NCBI GenBank assembly: GCA_018609825.1
Contig: JAHEOA010000107.1
Span: 1 to 9,323, forward strand
DNA: 9,323 nt
Origin: Candidatus Bipolaricaulota bacterium
GTDB taxonomy: Bacteria > Bipolaricaulota > Bipolaricaulia > RBG-16-55-9
Direction: 5' to 3'
Shown here piece by piece: positions 1 through 6,579 of the stretch. The notes beneath the pieces are model-generated. The model was not told where the DNA came from and did not search any database. It worked only from the letters and a program-made list of their open reading frames with translations. Made by a program: the position numbers and the translations under genes. The number at the start of each line of letters is the position of its first letter. The stretch's first letter is position 1.

Positions 1-348
1 CCCGCGTCGCTGCCGGCTGACGTGAGCGTGGCGGACGTGGTGGGCAACGACCTCCGGTGGGGCAGCCAACCGGCCTGGCCCGTGGTGGAAAACGGCACGA
101 CGCTCGGGCTCTTGACCCGCGACGACCTTCATGCTGTCCCTTGGGAGACGCGGGCAGGCACGGCGGTCGCGGAGATCCTGCCGACCCGGCGGCCGACGCT
201 CGTGGCGGATGTCGACGACACGCTGGCCGACGTCTTCCAGCGCCTGGACGACCAACAGCTCGTCGTCGTCACGGACAACGATCGCGTCGTCGGCGTGATC
301 CCCTACCAGCAGCTGATGCGGGCGGTTCAGGCCGCATCGGACGCCTGA
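1..348 (+). CDS. CBS-domain pair, C-terminal part of a probable site-2-protease-type metalloprotease (5' end outside window)
   Basis: The frame is open from the first base, so this is the last 115 residues of a longer protein; the GTG at 22 is not a convincing start. The visible part reads as two CBS (Bateman) repeats: about residues 8-50, ending in the strand GTTLGLLTRDDL, and about 55-108, ending in DNDRVVGVIPYQQL. CBS pairs usually bind adenine nucleotides and regulate an attached domain. The linker around PWETRAGTAVAEIL resembles the conserved linker in the CBS tail of M50/site-2-protease-like membrane metalloproteases (Rip3 type), so I infer that parent protein. The catalytic HExxH part lies outside the window and cannot be checked. 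A stand-alone CBS protein or another CBS fusion remains possible. The TGA stop lies 22 bp inside the convergent gene that ends at 327. Confidence 0.75.
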   Translation, partial: PASLPADVSVADVVGNDLRWGSQPAWPVVENGTTLGLLTRDDLHAVPWETRAGTAVAEILPTRRPTLVADVDDTLADVFQRLDDQQLVVVTDNDRVVGVIPYQQLMRAVQAASDA

Positions 349-677
349 TCGCCAAGTCGCTCCATGAGCTGATCCCCCAGTTGAATGGCCGCTTCCACGA
401 CGATGCGATAGGACCGGTCGATCTCGTCGGGATGGGCGTCGAGGAACCCCGGATGACCGTCGATCACGACGATCAAGGAGCGGTAGAACGCGGCCACCAG
501 CTCGAGGGTGCCCTCGTCCAGGATCGAGGCGTCCATCGCTTCGTAACTCGCCAACGAGAGGCCCGAGTCCGGCGGCTCGGCGTCCGGTTGGTCCATCTGC
601 GCCAGCTCGGCGCGCAGGTGGGCGACGTTGCGGGCGACCTCGGCGGCAAGCTTGTCGACGGTCATGGCCTCGGCCAT
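327..677 (-). CDS. Small uncharacterised acidic helical protein
   Basis: I do not recognise this 116-residue protein. It is acidic and mostly predicted helical, with an N-terminal amphipathic stretch (VDKLAAEVARNVAHLRAEL), a Pro/Asp-rich linker around DQPDAEPPDSG, and a second helical half with a hydrophobic segment (LVAAFYRSLIVVIDGHPGF). There is no signal peptide, no clear membrane helix and no cysteine. Composition and codon pattern look coding, whereas the overlapping plus-strand frame (57-800) gives an Arg/Pro/Gly-rich shadow. The start at 677 is the first ATG after the frame becomes plausible; an ATG at 665 is the alternative. A GGGAGG lies 19 nt upstream, too far to be a good ribosome-binding site. 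The open frame runs back to 866, but that extension looks non-coding and crosses the nth leader. The gene is divergent from nth and ends 22 bp inside the upstream CBS gene. Confidence 0.6.
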   Translation of the reverse strand: MAEAMTVDKLAAEVARNVAHLRAELAQMDQPDAEPPDSGLSLASYEAMDASILDEGTLELVAAFYRSLIVVIDGHPGFLDAHPDEIDRSYRIVVEAAIQLGDQLMERLGDQASDAA

Positions 678-709
678 CGTATCACGTCGCTGGGCGCCTC
701 CCGAGCGCG

Positions 710-739
710 TTGTCCAGGCCGGGCTCCCCGGGCTAGACT
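710..739 (+). promoter_or_regulatory. Candidate promoter for nth
   Basis: TTGTCC at 710-715 and TAGACT at 734-739 are separated by 18 nt. The hexamers match the sigma-70 consensus only partly, but TAGACT recurs upstream of pccB with the same 18-nt spacing. A start about 7 nt downstream would give nth a leader of roughly 60 nt. It is the only likely promoter between the divergent small gene and nth. Confidence 0.4.
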
Positions 740-752
740 GTGGCTCACGGCC

Positions 753-780
753 GACGTTCGCGCGACACTCGGGGAACGTC
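753..780 (+). repeat. Inverted repeat in the nth leader
   Basis: GACGTTC (753-759) and GAACGTC (774-780) can form a perfect 7-bp stem with a 14-nt loop, between the candidate promoter and the nth start at 807. It could be an RNA hairpin in the leader or a protein-binding site. The half-sites are in the opposite orientation to the Gram-positive SOS box (GAAC-N4-GTTC), so LexA control is not supported. Confidence 0.4.
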
Positions 781-806
781 CCTTGGGCCGTCGCCAGTAA
801 CGGATC

Positions 807-1475
807 ATGCGTGACATGAGCGATTCGGAACGCGTCGAGGCCATCGCGGGTCGTCTTGAGGCCCACTACGGGCCGATCCCCTGGGAACGCCAGGGCGACC
901 CGCTCGACGTCCTAATCTTGACGATCCTGTCGCAGAACACGAACGACACGAACCGCGATCGCGCCTATGCCGACCTGCAAGACCAATATCCGTCGCACCA
1001 GGCCAAGGCGGAGGCCCCGACGGAGGAACTGGCCGAGGCGATCCGCACCGCCGGCATGCACAACCAGAAGGCCCAAAGCATCCAGCGGGCTCTGGAAACG
1101 ACCTACGAGCGCCACGGCGCCTACGACCTGCGTCACCTGCAGGAGCTCTCGGGCGAGCAGGCCCTGGACGAGCTCGTCGCGCTCAAGGGCGTGGGCAAGA
1201 AGACGGCCGGCATCGTGCTGGCGTTCAGCCTGGGCAAACCCTACTTCCCCGTCGACACCCACATCGAGCGCATCGCCAAGCGGCTGCGCGTCGTCGAGCG
1301 TCGCCAGGATCCGCACGAGGTCCTGAACGCGCTCGTGCCGGATGAGCTCAAGTTCCAGTTCCACATTCATCTCATCCGTCATGGGCGGGAGACGTGCCGG
1401 GCCCGCAAGCCGCGCTGCGAGGCCTGCGTCATCGCCGATCTCTGTCCGGTTCCCGAGGAAGGCCTGCCCGAGTAG
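807..1475 (+). CDS. nth: Endonuclease III (HhH-GPD DNA glycosylase/AP lyase)
   Basis: Base-excision-repair enzyme that removes oxidised pyrimidines and cuts the abasic site; cytoplasmic. The 222-residue product carries the full family signature. The helix-hairpin-helix LKGVGKKTA spans residues 126-134, with the Schiff-base lysine at K132. The catalytic aspartate is D150 in VDTHIERIAKRL. The 4Fe-4S cluster motif C-X6-C-X2-C-X5-C is C197, C204, C207 and C213, inside RKPRCEACVIADLC. Length is close to E. coli Nth (211). The N-terminal helix reads ILSQNTND where E. coli has LSAQATD, a variant seen in some other bacterial and archaeal members. An in-frame TAA at 798-800 limits the start to ATG 807 or ATG 816; neither has a strong ribosome-binding site. 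guaB follows 65 bp downstream with its own promoter, so no operon is required. Confidence 0.96.
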   Translation: MRDMSDSERVEAIAGRLEAHYGPIPWERQGDPLDVLILTILSQNTNDTNRDRAYADLQDQYPSHQAKAEAPTEELAEAIRTAGMHNQKAQSIQRALETTYERHGAYDLRHLQELSGEQALDELVALKGVGKKTAGIVLAFSLGKPYFPVDTHIERIAKRLRVVERRQDPHEVLNALVPDELKFQFHIHLIRHGRETCRARKPRCEACVIADLCPVPEEGLPE

Positions 1476-1481
1476 CGCCAA

Positions 1482-1510
1482 TTGCACAGCCGTCGAGGGA
1501 TGACTATAAT
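1482..1510 (+). promoter_or_regulatory. Sigma-70-type promoter of guaB
   Basis: A perfect TATAAT at 1505-1510 sits 17 nt after TTGCAC at 1482-1487. Transcription would start near 1517, giving a leader of about 24 nt that carries the ribosome-binding site at 1527-1535. It lies wholly between the nth stop (1475) and the guaB start. This is the best -10 element in the window, fitting a constitutively expressed nucleotide-synthesis gene. Confidence 0.75.
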
Positions 1511-1526
1511 CTGGCAACGCTCGCAC

Positions 1527-1535
1527 AAGGGGGAA
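1527..1535 (+). promoter_or_regulatory. Ribosome-binding site fixing the GTG start of guaB
   Basis: AAGGGGGAA ends 5 nt before the GTG at 1541, with the last G 7 nt away. This supports GTG 1541 over upstream in-frame starts, which would add about 49 residues, overlap nth and begin before the promoter. Confidence 0.75.
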
Positions 1536-1540
1536 CCATC

Positions 1541-2995
1541 GTGCGAACCGGCATCACATTCGACGACGTGCTGCTCGTTCCCCGACGCTCGGCCGTCGTT
1601 CCGAACGAGGTCGACGTCTCCACGCAACTGACGCCCAAGATCCGTCTCAACGTTCCGATCGTCAGCGCGGCGATGGACACCGTGACCGAAGCCGGCATGG
1701 CCATCGGCATGGCCGTCGAGGGCGGCGTCGGTGTCCTCCATCGCTACCTCAGTCCCGAGGCACAGGCGGGCGAGGTGCAGCGGGTCAAGCGCTACGAGTC
1801 GGGCATCATCAAGGATCCGTTCACCCTGCGGGCGGACGATCCGCTCTGGAAAGCCTATCAACTGATGCGCGAGCGCGGCATCTCCGGCGTGCCCATCGTC
1901 GACGACGAGCTGACGCTCGTGGGGCTCGTGACCCGTCGGGACCTGCAGTTCCAGGGCGACCTCGATCGGCCCATCGAGCGGGCCATGACGCCGGAGGCCG
2001 AGCTCGTGACCGCCCCGCCCCACATCGGGCTGGATGAGGCCAAGGCGATCATCCACGAGCACCGCATCGAGAAGCTGCCGCTCGTGGACGAGCGCTTCCG
2101 TTTGCAGGGCCTGATCACCATCAAGGACATCCGCAAGGCGGAGGAGCACCCGAACGCCTGCAAGGACGCGCGCGGGCGGCTCATCGTCGGCGCCGCCATC
2201 GGCACGGCCATGGACCTCAAGCGTGAGGAGCTGCTCCTGGAACAGGACGTCGACTTCCTGGTGGTCGACACCGCTCACGGGCATTCGGACGGCGTCATCG
2301 ACAAGATCGGGGTGCTCAAGCGCGAGTTTCCCGGCGTGGAAGTGATCGCCGGCAACGTCGCCACGGCCGAGGGGACGCGGGACCTCATCGAGGCCGGCGC
2401 CGACGCGGTCAAAGTGGGCATCGGGCCGGGCGCGATCTGCACCACGCGCGTGGTCGCCGGCATCGGCGTGCCGCAAATGACCGCGATCCTCGACTGCGCC
2501 CAAGCCGCCGATGAAGCCGGCGTCTCGATCATCGCCGACGGCGGGATCCGCGCCTCCGGCGACATCGTCAAGGCGCTGGCGGGCGGGGCCGCCACCGTGA
2601 TGCTCGGCTCCATGCTCGCGGGCACCGAAGAAGCCCCCGGCGAGCGGTTCACGCTGCGCGGGGAGACGTATAAGACCTATCGCGGCATGGGCTCGGTGAC
2701 CTCGATGAAGGGAGCTCAAGATCGCGAGCGCCGTTACTTCTGGGACGAGACCAAGGAGCCCGTCGCCGAAGGCATCGAGGGACGCGTCAAGTACCGGGGC
2801 CCCGTGGCCAACGTGCTCCACCAAGTGATCGGCGGCCTGCAGCACGGCATGGGCTACGTCGGCGCGCCCGATCTCGCGACGCTGCGGGGCGACGCCGAGT
2901 TCCTGCAGATGACCCACGCCTCGGTTATCGAGTCGCATCCCCACGACATCCAGATCACCAAGGAAGCGCCCAACTACCGCTTCGAGGATCGCTGA
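1541..2995 (+). CDS. guaB: Inosine-5'-monophosphate dehydrogenase
   Basis: Catalyses the NAD-dependent oxidation of IMP to XMP, the committed step of GMP synthesis; normally a cytoplasmic tetramer/octamer. The 484 residues match the usual bacterial length (E. coli 488). The N-terminal strand [12 protein letters not shown] and [14 protein letters not shown] begin the TIM barrel. A CBS pair is inserted at about residues 94-200. The substrate loop [11 protein letters not shown] contains the catalytic cysteine C300. [13 protein letters not shown] (330-342) and [11 protein letters not shown] (354-364) bind the IMP phosphate. The mobile flap carries the catalytic Arg-Tyr pair R398-Y399. The C-terminus [15 protein letters not shown] is typical and complete. 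The GTG start is supported by the ribosome-binding site and promoter just upstream. No frameshift or missing catalytic residue is seen. Hairpins after the stop lack a clear T-run. Confidence 0.98.
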   Translation: MRTGITFDDVLLVPRRSAVVPNEVDVSTQLTPKIRLNVPIVSAAMDTVTEAGMAIGMAVEGGVGVLHRYLSPEAQAGEVQRVKRYESGIIKDPFTLRADDPLWKAYQLMRERGISGVPIVDDELTLVGLVTRRDLQFQGDLDRPIERAMTPEAELVTAPPHIGLDEAKAIIHEHRIEKLPLVDERFRLQGLITIKDIRKAEEHPNACKDARGRLIVGAAIGTAMDLKREELLLEQDVDFLVVDTAHGHSDGVIDKIGVLKREFPGVEVIAGNVATAEGTRDLIEAGADAVKVGIGPGAICTTRVVAGIGVPQMTAILDCAQAADEAGVSIIADGGIRASGDIVKALAGGAATVMLGSMLAGTEEAPGERFTLRGETYKTYRGMGSVTSMKGAQDRERRYFWDETKEPVAEGIEGRVKYRGPVANVLHQVIGGLQHGMGYVGAPDLATLRGDAEFLQMTHASVIESHPHDIQITKEAPNYRFEDR

Positions 2996-3016
2996 GCCAC
3001 GCCCACCCCACCCGTC

Positions 3017-3034
3017 CCGACGTCCGGGCGTCGG
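3017..3034 (+). repeat. Hairpin downstream of guaB
   Basis: CCGACG (3017-3022) and CGTCGG (3029-3034) form a 6-bp stem with loop TCCGGG, 21 nt after the guaB stop. No T-run follows, so it is a weak terminator candidate at best. Its 3' arm overlaps the palindrome at 3030-3041, so the element could equally be a protein-binding site. Confidence 0.45.
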
Positions 3035-3041
3035 AGCCGAC
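3030..3041 (+). repeat. Palindrome GTCGG-N2-CCGAC, copy 1
   Basis: GTCGG-AG-CCGAC is a 5-bp inverted repeat around a 2-nt centre. The same pattern with centre CA occurs at 8333-8344, also intergenic. The spacing is too tight for an RNA hairpin, so if it is functional it would be a dimeric DNA-binding site. Confidence 0.3.
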
Positions 3042-3096
3042 GGACGGAGACGGCCGCGGCCGCTTGATGATGCCGCGGGAAAACCGCACTCATTAC

Positions 3097-3114
3097 GCCG
3101 ACCTCGGCGTCGGC
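3097..3114 (+). repeat. Hairpin or operator-like inverted repeat at the -35 of the binding-protein gene
   Basis: GCCGAC (3097-3102) and GTCGGC (3109-3114) form a perfect 6-bp inverted repeat around CTCGGC, ending one base before the -35 hexamer of the next promoter. It contains the same GTCGG/CCGAC half-sites as 3030-3041. The position suits a transcription-factor site controlling amino acid uptake; this is inferred from location only. Confidence 0.4.
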
Positions 3115-3115
3115 C

Positions 3116-3145
3116 TTGACGGATTGGCGCGGATTATGGTATAAG
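3116..3145 (+). promoter_or_regulatory. Promoter of the binding-protein gene
   Basis: TTGACG (3116-3121) and TATAAG (3140-3145) each match consensus at 5 of 6 positions, with an 18-nt spacer. TG at 3137-3138 adds an extended -10. Transcription would start near 3152, giving a leader of about 30 nt before the ATG at 3182. Confidence 0.7.
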
Positions 3146-3181
3146 GCTGCAATCCAAAACCGAAGCGAGGTGTTCGGGAGT

Positions 3182-4117
3182 ATGCGTAGCCACATGCTCC
3201 GGATGTGCGCCGTTGTCGCGCTGACTGCGACCATGGCGCTTGGGATCGGCCTTGCCCCACAAGCCCAGGACGGCACCTACACCGTCTGCTCGGACCTGCC
3301 GTGGCCCCCCTTCGAGATGACCACCGAGAGCGGGGAGTTCTTCGGGTTCGATATGGACGTCATGCGAGCGATCGCCGCGGTCAAAGGCTTCGATATCGAG
3401 ATTCAGAACCTGGCGTTCGACTCCATCATCCCGGCGGTGCGCGCGGATCGGTGTGACATCGGCGCCTCCGGGTTCACCATCACGTCAGATCGCGAGGAGG
3501 TCGTCGACTTCTCCGACCCGTATTACCTCTCCAACCAAGCGGTCGTCGTGCGGTCCAACAGCGACGTCAACATGGTGACCGCGCTCGCCGGCGACGGGCC
3601 CAGCGGGGCCGTCGGAGCCCAGCGGGGCACGACCGGCGCTGCCTGGGTCCAGAACAACCTGATCGATCAGGGCGTGGACGTGGAGCTGCAGCTCTACGAG
3701 ACCTATCCCTTGGCGATCCAGGACCTCGTCAACGAGCGCATCGACGCGGTGGTCCAGGACGAGCCGGCCTCGCAGTCCTCGGTCGCCTCGTTCCCGGATC
3801 AGCTGACCGTGGCCGGGATCATCAACACGTTCGAGTACTTCGGCTTCAACGTCCAGGACGGCGACCCGAACGGGCTGTTGCCCGCGATCAACGAGGCCAT
3901 CGCCGAACTTGGGCTTGACGTGGTCGACACGGCCGCCGGCACCCAGCTCAACATCCAGTCCGGCACGCCGTGGGCCGACTTGACCTCGGCCTACTTCGGC
4001 CCCGACAACGAGACGATCACCGCCGCCTGGAACGAGTGCAAGGACGGGATCCGCAACGCCGACAGCATGGAGGACGTCGCCAGTTACGCCGCCTGCATGG
4101 CGGACGCAACCCAGTAA
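3182..4117 (+). CDS. Periplasmic amino acid-binding protein of an ABC importer (SBP family 3)
   Basis: Captures a polar amino acid outside the membrane and delivers it to the permeases encoded downstream; the exact ligand is unknown. The 311 residues begin with a signal peptide (hydrophobic core about 9-24, likely cleaved near APQAQ/D30). No lipobox cysteine is present, so a soluble periplasmic protein is predicted. The family-3 signature GFDMDVMRAIAAVKG is at 55-69. SGFTITSDREEVVDFSDPYY (96-115) includes R104, expected to bind the ligand carboxylate; D193 in VVQDEP is expected to bind the amino group, as in HisJ-type proteins. The C-lobe is odd: between INEAIAEL and the usual WxxxxxxYFG end is an insertion (about 243-262), followed by a tail of about 38 residues (274-311) with C287 and C305. 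C36 and C91 are in the N-lobe. Start: ATG 3182 with GAGG 11 nt upstream; ATG 3194 is the alternative, and longer frames would precede the promoter. Confidence 0.93.
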   Translation: MRSHMLRMCAVVALTATMALGIGLAPQAQDGTYTVCSDLPWPPFEMTTESGEFFGFDMDVMRAIAAVKGFDIEIQNLAFDSIIPAVRADRCDIGASGFTITSDREEVVDFSDPYYLSNQAVVVRSNSDVNMVTALAGDGPSGAVGAQRGTTGAAWVQNNLIDQGVDVELQLYETYPLAIQDLVNERIDAVVQDEPASQSSVASFPDQLTVAGIINTFEYFGFNVQDGDPNGLLPAINEAIAELGLDVVDTAAGTQLNIQSGTPWADLTSAYFGPDNETITAAWNECKDGIRNADSMEDVASYAACMADATQ

Positions 4118-4137
4118 CGCAATCGCCCATGACCGAC

Positions 4138-4175
4138 AACGGGCCGGGAGCGCGCGAACGCTGCCGGCCCGTTTT
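4138..4175 (+). terminator. Rho-independent terminator after the binding-protein gene
   Basis: AACGGGCCGG (4138-4147) pairs perfectly with CCGGCCCGTT (4164-4173). An inner AGCG/CGCT stem (4149-4152 with 4159-4162) follows across a G-G mismatch, closing on CGCGAA. The run TTTT at 4172-4175 completes it. It starts 20 nt after the stop. It would limit read-through into the permease genes and so keep the binding protein in excess. Confidence 0.85.
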
Positions 4176-4207
4176 CCATCGCGTTTTCTGTCGCGCTTTC
4201 CATCGCG
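4172..4207 (+). repeat. Three tandem 12-bp repeats
   Basis: TTTTCCATCGCG (4172-4183), TTTTCTGTCGCG (4184-4195) and CTTTCCATCGCG (4196-4207) are contiguous. Unit 2 differs from unit 1 at two positions and unit 3 at one. The first unit starts in the terminator T-run, so each copy repeats a T-rich tract. No coding frame uses this stretch. Confidence 0.7.
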
Positions 4208-4213
4208 CGTCCC

Positions 4214-4231
4214 GGCCGAGTAAACTCGGCC
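4214..4231 (+). promoter_or_regulatory. Hairpin just upstream of permease 1, possibly overlapping a -10 element
   Basis: GGCCGAG (4214-4220) and CTCGGCC (4225-4231) make a perfect 7-bp stem with a TAAA loop, ending 10 nt before the ATG at 4242. TAAACT at 4221-4226 resembles the TANNNT -10 elements elsewhere in the window, with a weak TTTCCA 18 nt upstream. It may be a second terminator, a promoter, or a translation-control hairpin; the sequence alone does not decide. Confidence 0.4.
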
Positions 4232-4241
4232 TGTTGCGCCC

Positions 4242-5072
4242 ATGGTAGACCCACTGATCGACGCCGCAGAGCAGCTTCTCGTCAGCTTGGTTGCGTTCTT
4301 TGCCAAGTTCGGCGAGATCATGCCGCGCCTGCCGGGCTTCCTTCGGGAGACGCTCGACAACCTGGCCGTCTTCGCCGCCCTCATCCCGTTGGGCTTTCTC
4401 GTCGGCATCCTCATCGCGCTGGTCCAGGTTTACACGAGCGTCCACCCTCGACCGCGAGCGAGCCACACCGGCCGGACCCTCGAATGGATGCGCGTCGTCG
4501 TCCTTCGGACCCCTTGGGCGATCGCCCTCGGATGGGAATGGTTCTTCCGCGGGGTGCCCGCGCTCGTGCTGCTGTATCTGTTCGGCTTCGGGATTCCCCA
4601 ATTCGGGATCGACGTGCCCATTTTTACGGCGGCGGCGCTGGCCATGGGGTTCCGATCGTCGGGCTATCAGTCCCAGATCTTCCGCGGCGCGATCCAGTCG
4701 GTCTCGAGCGGCCAACTGCTGGCGGCCCAGTCGCTCGGCATGGGGCGATTGCAGACGATCGGGACGATCGTGCTCCCCCAGGCCTTGCGACTGGCGATTC
4801 CGGCCTGGTCCAACGAGTTCTCCTCGGTATTGAAGGACACGACGCTCGTCTACGCCATCGGCATCAACGAGGTGCTGCGGTTTGCGCGCAACGTCTCCGT
4901 CATGAATCCCGAGTTGCAGATGCACACGTATCTCACCGTGGCGCTCGTGTTCTGGGCGCTCACCTCGATCGGGAACACGCTCCTGCAAATGCTCGAACGG
5001 CGGCTGGCCCTTCCGGGCTTTGAAGCTCGCGGGACGTCATCACGACGGACGGGGCAAGCGAGGCCGGTATGA
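4242..5072 (+). CDS. Amino acid ABC transporter permease 1 (His/Glu/Gln/Arg type, larger subunit)
   Basis: Inner-membrane subunit that, with permease 2, should form the channel for the amino acid importer. The 276 residues include the BPD transmembrane domain: a first helix near 41-62, the family motif FFRGVPALV at 101-109, and a cytoplasmic coupling (EAA) loop around 147-185 ([28 protein letters not shown]). [17 protein letters not shown] and a last helix near 230-250 follow. Compared with permease 2 it has about 25 extra N-terminal residues and a longer segment (about 66-100, Arg-rich then hydrophobic) before the FFRG motif, so it may have one more membrane segment. No ribosome-binding site precedes ATG 4242, so initiation may be leaderless or depend on the nearby hairpin. 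Its TGA overlaps the ATPase ATG by 4 bp, which implies translational coupling. Confidence 0.93.
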   Translation: MVDPLIDAAEQLLVSLVAFFAKFGEIMPRLPGFLRETLDNLAVFAALIPLGFLVGILIALVQVYTSVHPRPRASHTGRTLEWMRVVVLRTPWAIALGWEWFFRGVPALVLLYLFGFGIPQFGIDVPIFTAAALAMGFRSSGYQSQIFRGAIQSVSSGQLLAAQSLGMGRLQTIGTIVLPQALRLAIPAWSNEFSSVLKDTTLVYAIGINEVLRFARNVSVMNPELQMHTYLTVALVFWALTSIGNTLLQMLERRLALPGFEARGTSSRRTGQARPV

Positions 5073-5830
5073 CCCCCATTCTGAGGATCGAGGATCTCCA
5101 TAAGCGATTCGGCCCCGAGGAAGTCCTCAAGGGCGTGTCGTTCAACGTCGAACGCGGCCACACGATCGTCGTCATGGGCCCATCGGGGACGGGCAAGAGC
5201 ACGCTGCTGCGCTGCATCAACCGCCTCACCGAGCCCGACCAGGGCCGCATCTGGCTGGAGGACCTGGAGGCCACAAGCCCGAAGACGAACATCAATCAAA
5301 TCCGCGCGGCGATCGGGTTCGTCTTCCAGGATTTCAACTTATTCACGCACCTGACGGCGCTCGGCAACGTCCGCATCGGCCTGTTGAAGGTCAAGCGCAT
5401 GGACAAGCCGTCGGCGACCGAGCAGGCCCGGCAGACGCTCGCGCAGGTCGGCTTGGCCGAGAAGGCCGACGCGTACCCGGCGGAACTGTCGGGCGGCCAG
5501 CAGCAGCGCGTCGCAATCGCGCGGGCGCTGGCGATGGAACCGAAAGTCATGCTCTTCGACGAGCCGACCAGCGCGCTCGACCCCGAGCTGACGGGCGAAG
5601 TGTTGGCGGTCATGGACGATCTCGCCAAAGCGGGCATGACGATGGTCGTCGTCTCCCACGAGATGGGCTTTGCGCGACGTGCCGCCGACGAGATCATCTT
5701 CATGGAGTCGGGCCACATCGTCGAGCAGGGAGCGCCCAACCGACTCTTCGTCAACCCGCAACATCCCCGGACGGGCGAGTTCCTGCGACGCATCGCGGCC
5801 CTGGACGAGGAGGGCGAGGACGGAGAGTAG
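5069..5830 (+). CDS. Amino acid ABC transporter ATPase
   Basis: Cytoplasmic ATP-hydrolysing subunit (GlnQ/HisP/ArtP type) that dimerises beneath the two permeases. All nucleotide-binding motifs are intact in 253 residues: Walker [10 protein letters not shown] at 37-45 (K43), Q-loop Q87 in VFQDFNLF, signature LSGGQQQ at 140-146, Walker B VMLFDEP at 160-166 with catalytic E165, D-loop SALD at 168-171 and switch H197 in VVSHEMGF. The [13 protein letters not shown] segment is characteristic of polar amino acid importers. Length is slightly above the usual 240-250 because of an acidic tail (EEGEDGE). The start overlaps the permease 1 stop (ATGA, 5069-5072), with GCGAGG a few bases upstream. The stop is 3 bp before permease 2. 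Confidence 0.97.
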   Translation: MTPILRIEDLHKRFGPEEVLKGVSFNVERGHTIVVMGPSGTGKSTLLRCINRLTEPDQGRIWLEDLEATSPKTNINQIRAAIGFVFQDFNLFTHLTALGNVRIGLLKVKRMDKPSATEQARQTLAQVGLAEKADAYPAELSGGQQQRVAIARALAMEPKVMLFDEPTSALDPELTGEVLAVMDDLAKAGMTMVVVSHEMGFARRAADEIIFMESGHIVEQGAPNRLFVNPQHPRTGEFLRRIAALDEEGEDGE

Positions 5831-5833
5831 CCC

Positions 5834-6511
5834 ATGGATCTGCGATTCGACCTGGCCGCCTGGACGCCGAGGCTGCTCCAAGGGTTGGTGCTCACCTTGG
5901 AGATCACCGTTCTGTGCATCGCCATCGGCATCGTTCTGGGGCTGCTGATCGCCATGGGCCGCATCTATGGACGCCACGTCGTCTACGGAATCTGCAGCGT
6001 CTACGTCAACTTCTTCCGCGGCACGCCGATCCTCGTTCAGCTCTTCCTCGTCTACTACGGCCTCCCGAGCATCGGGGTCCGCTTCGACGGGTTCACCGCC
6101 GGCGTCCTGGCGTTCGGGCTCAACACCGCCGCCTATCAGGCCGAATACTTCCGCGGAGCGATCCAGTCCCTGCCATCGGGCCAGATGTGGGCCGCCCGCT
6201 CGGTCGGGATGACGCCGTGGCAGTCGCTGCGGCACATCATCCTCCCGCAAGCGCTCCGACTCGTCATTCCGCCCTGGTCGAACGAGCTGATCCTGATGCT
6301 CAAATACTCCTCCATCATCTTCTTGGCCACCGTTCAGGACCTCATGGGCGAGGCCAAGATCATCGCCGGCGACACGTTCCGCTACTTCGAGGTCTTTATC
6401 GTCGTGGCGCTGATGTATCTGGCGATCGTCTTGCTGATCACGTGGGGATTGCGCTGGTTCGAGAACCGTATCCGAGTCCCGGGCCTCGGCGGGGGCGGAG
6501 CCGGCTCATGA
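5834..6511 (+). CDS. Amino acid ABC transporter permease 2
   Basis: Second channel subunit of the importer, of standard family length (225 residues). An N-terminal helix (about 14-42) is followed by NFFRGTPILVQLFLVYYG (59-76), helices near 87-101, and the EAA coupling loop at about 104-142 (EYFRGAIQSLPSGQMWAARS, SVGMTPWQSLRHIILPQALR). Further helices lie near 155-170 and 186-206. NELILMLKYSSIIF matches the conserved family stretch NELI-LLK-TSL. ATG 5834 is 3 bp after the ATPase stop. GGAGAG at the end of the ATPase gene is its ribosome-binding site, so expression is coupled. Permeases 1 and 2 share the coupling-loop layout but differ in the N-terminal half, as expected for a heterodimer. A Gly-rich tail (GLGGGGAGS) ends the protein; a terminator follows at 6580. 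Confidence 0.96.
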   Translation: MDLRFDLAAWTPRLLQGLVLTLEITVLCIAIGIVLGLLIAMGRIYGRHVVYGICSVYVNFFRGTPILVQLFLVYYGLPSIGVRFDGFTAGVLAFGLNTAAYQAEYFRGAIQSLPSGQMWAARSVGMTPWQSLRHIILPQALRLVIPPWSNELILMLKYSSIIFLATVQDLMGEAKIIAGDTFRYFEVFIVVALMYLAIVLLITWGLRWFENRIRVPGLGGGGAGS

Positions 6512-6579
6512 AACCATCGCGTGAGTCCGTGCGTAGGTAGGAACGCGCAGCGACCTCCTTTGCGCCCCTCCCAGACGCA

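Noticed and set aside
753..780. SOS/LexA box upstream of nth
   Set aside because: The half-sites are in the order GTTC...GAAC and 14 nt apart, not GAAC-N4-GTTC.
57..800. Plus-strand open frame of 247 codons across the CBS gene and the small minus gene
   Set aside because: The product is Arg/Gly/Pro-rich and changes character where it crosses different genes. The CBS frame and the minus-strand frame both look far more like protein.
1511..1540. Riboswitch in the guaB leader
   Set aside because: The leader is only about 24 nt, too short for a purine or ppGpp/PRPP aptamer, and shows no structure.
1379..2944. Open frame of 521 codons on the minus strand opposite guaB
   Set aside because: Same explanation: the codon bias of guaB removes antisense stops, and the predicted protein is His/Asp/Gly-rich and domainless.
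3001..3181. Riboswitch or small RNA upstream of the binding-protein gene
   Set aside because: The hairpins lie upstream of the predicted transcription start (about 3152), no known aptamer core is recognisable, and no independent promoter/terminator pair frames them.
3182..3271. Lipoprotein signal on the binding protein
   Set aside because: The only early cysteine, C9, lies before the hydrophobic core and has no lipobox context; the cleavage region APQAQD lacks cysteine.
4172..4207. CRISPR-like array
   Set aside because: The three units are contiguous with no spacers, the unit is only 12 bp, and no cas gene is near.
4017..4988. Minus-strand open frame of 323 codons across the repeat spacer and permease 1
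   Set aside because: It is antisense to the permease; the apparent KRDG repeats are only the translated 12-bp DNA repeats.
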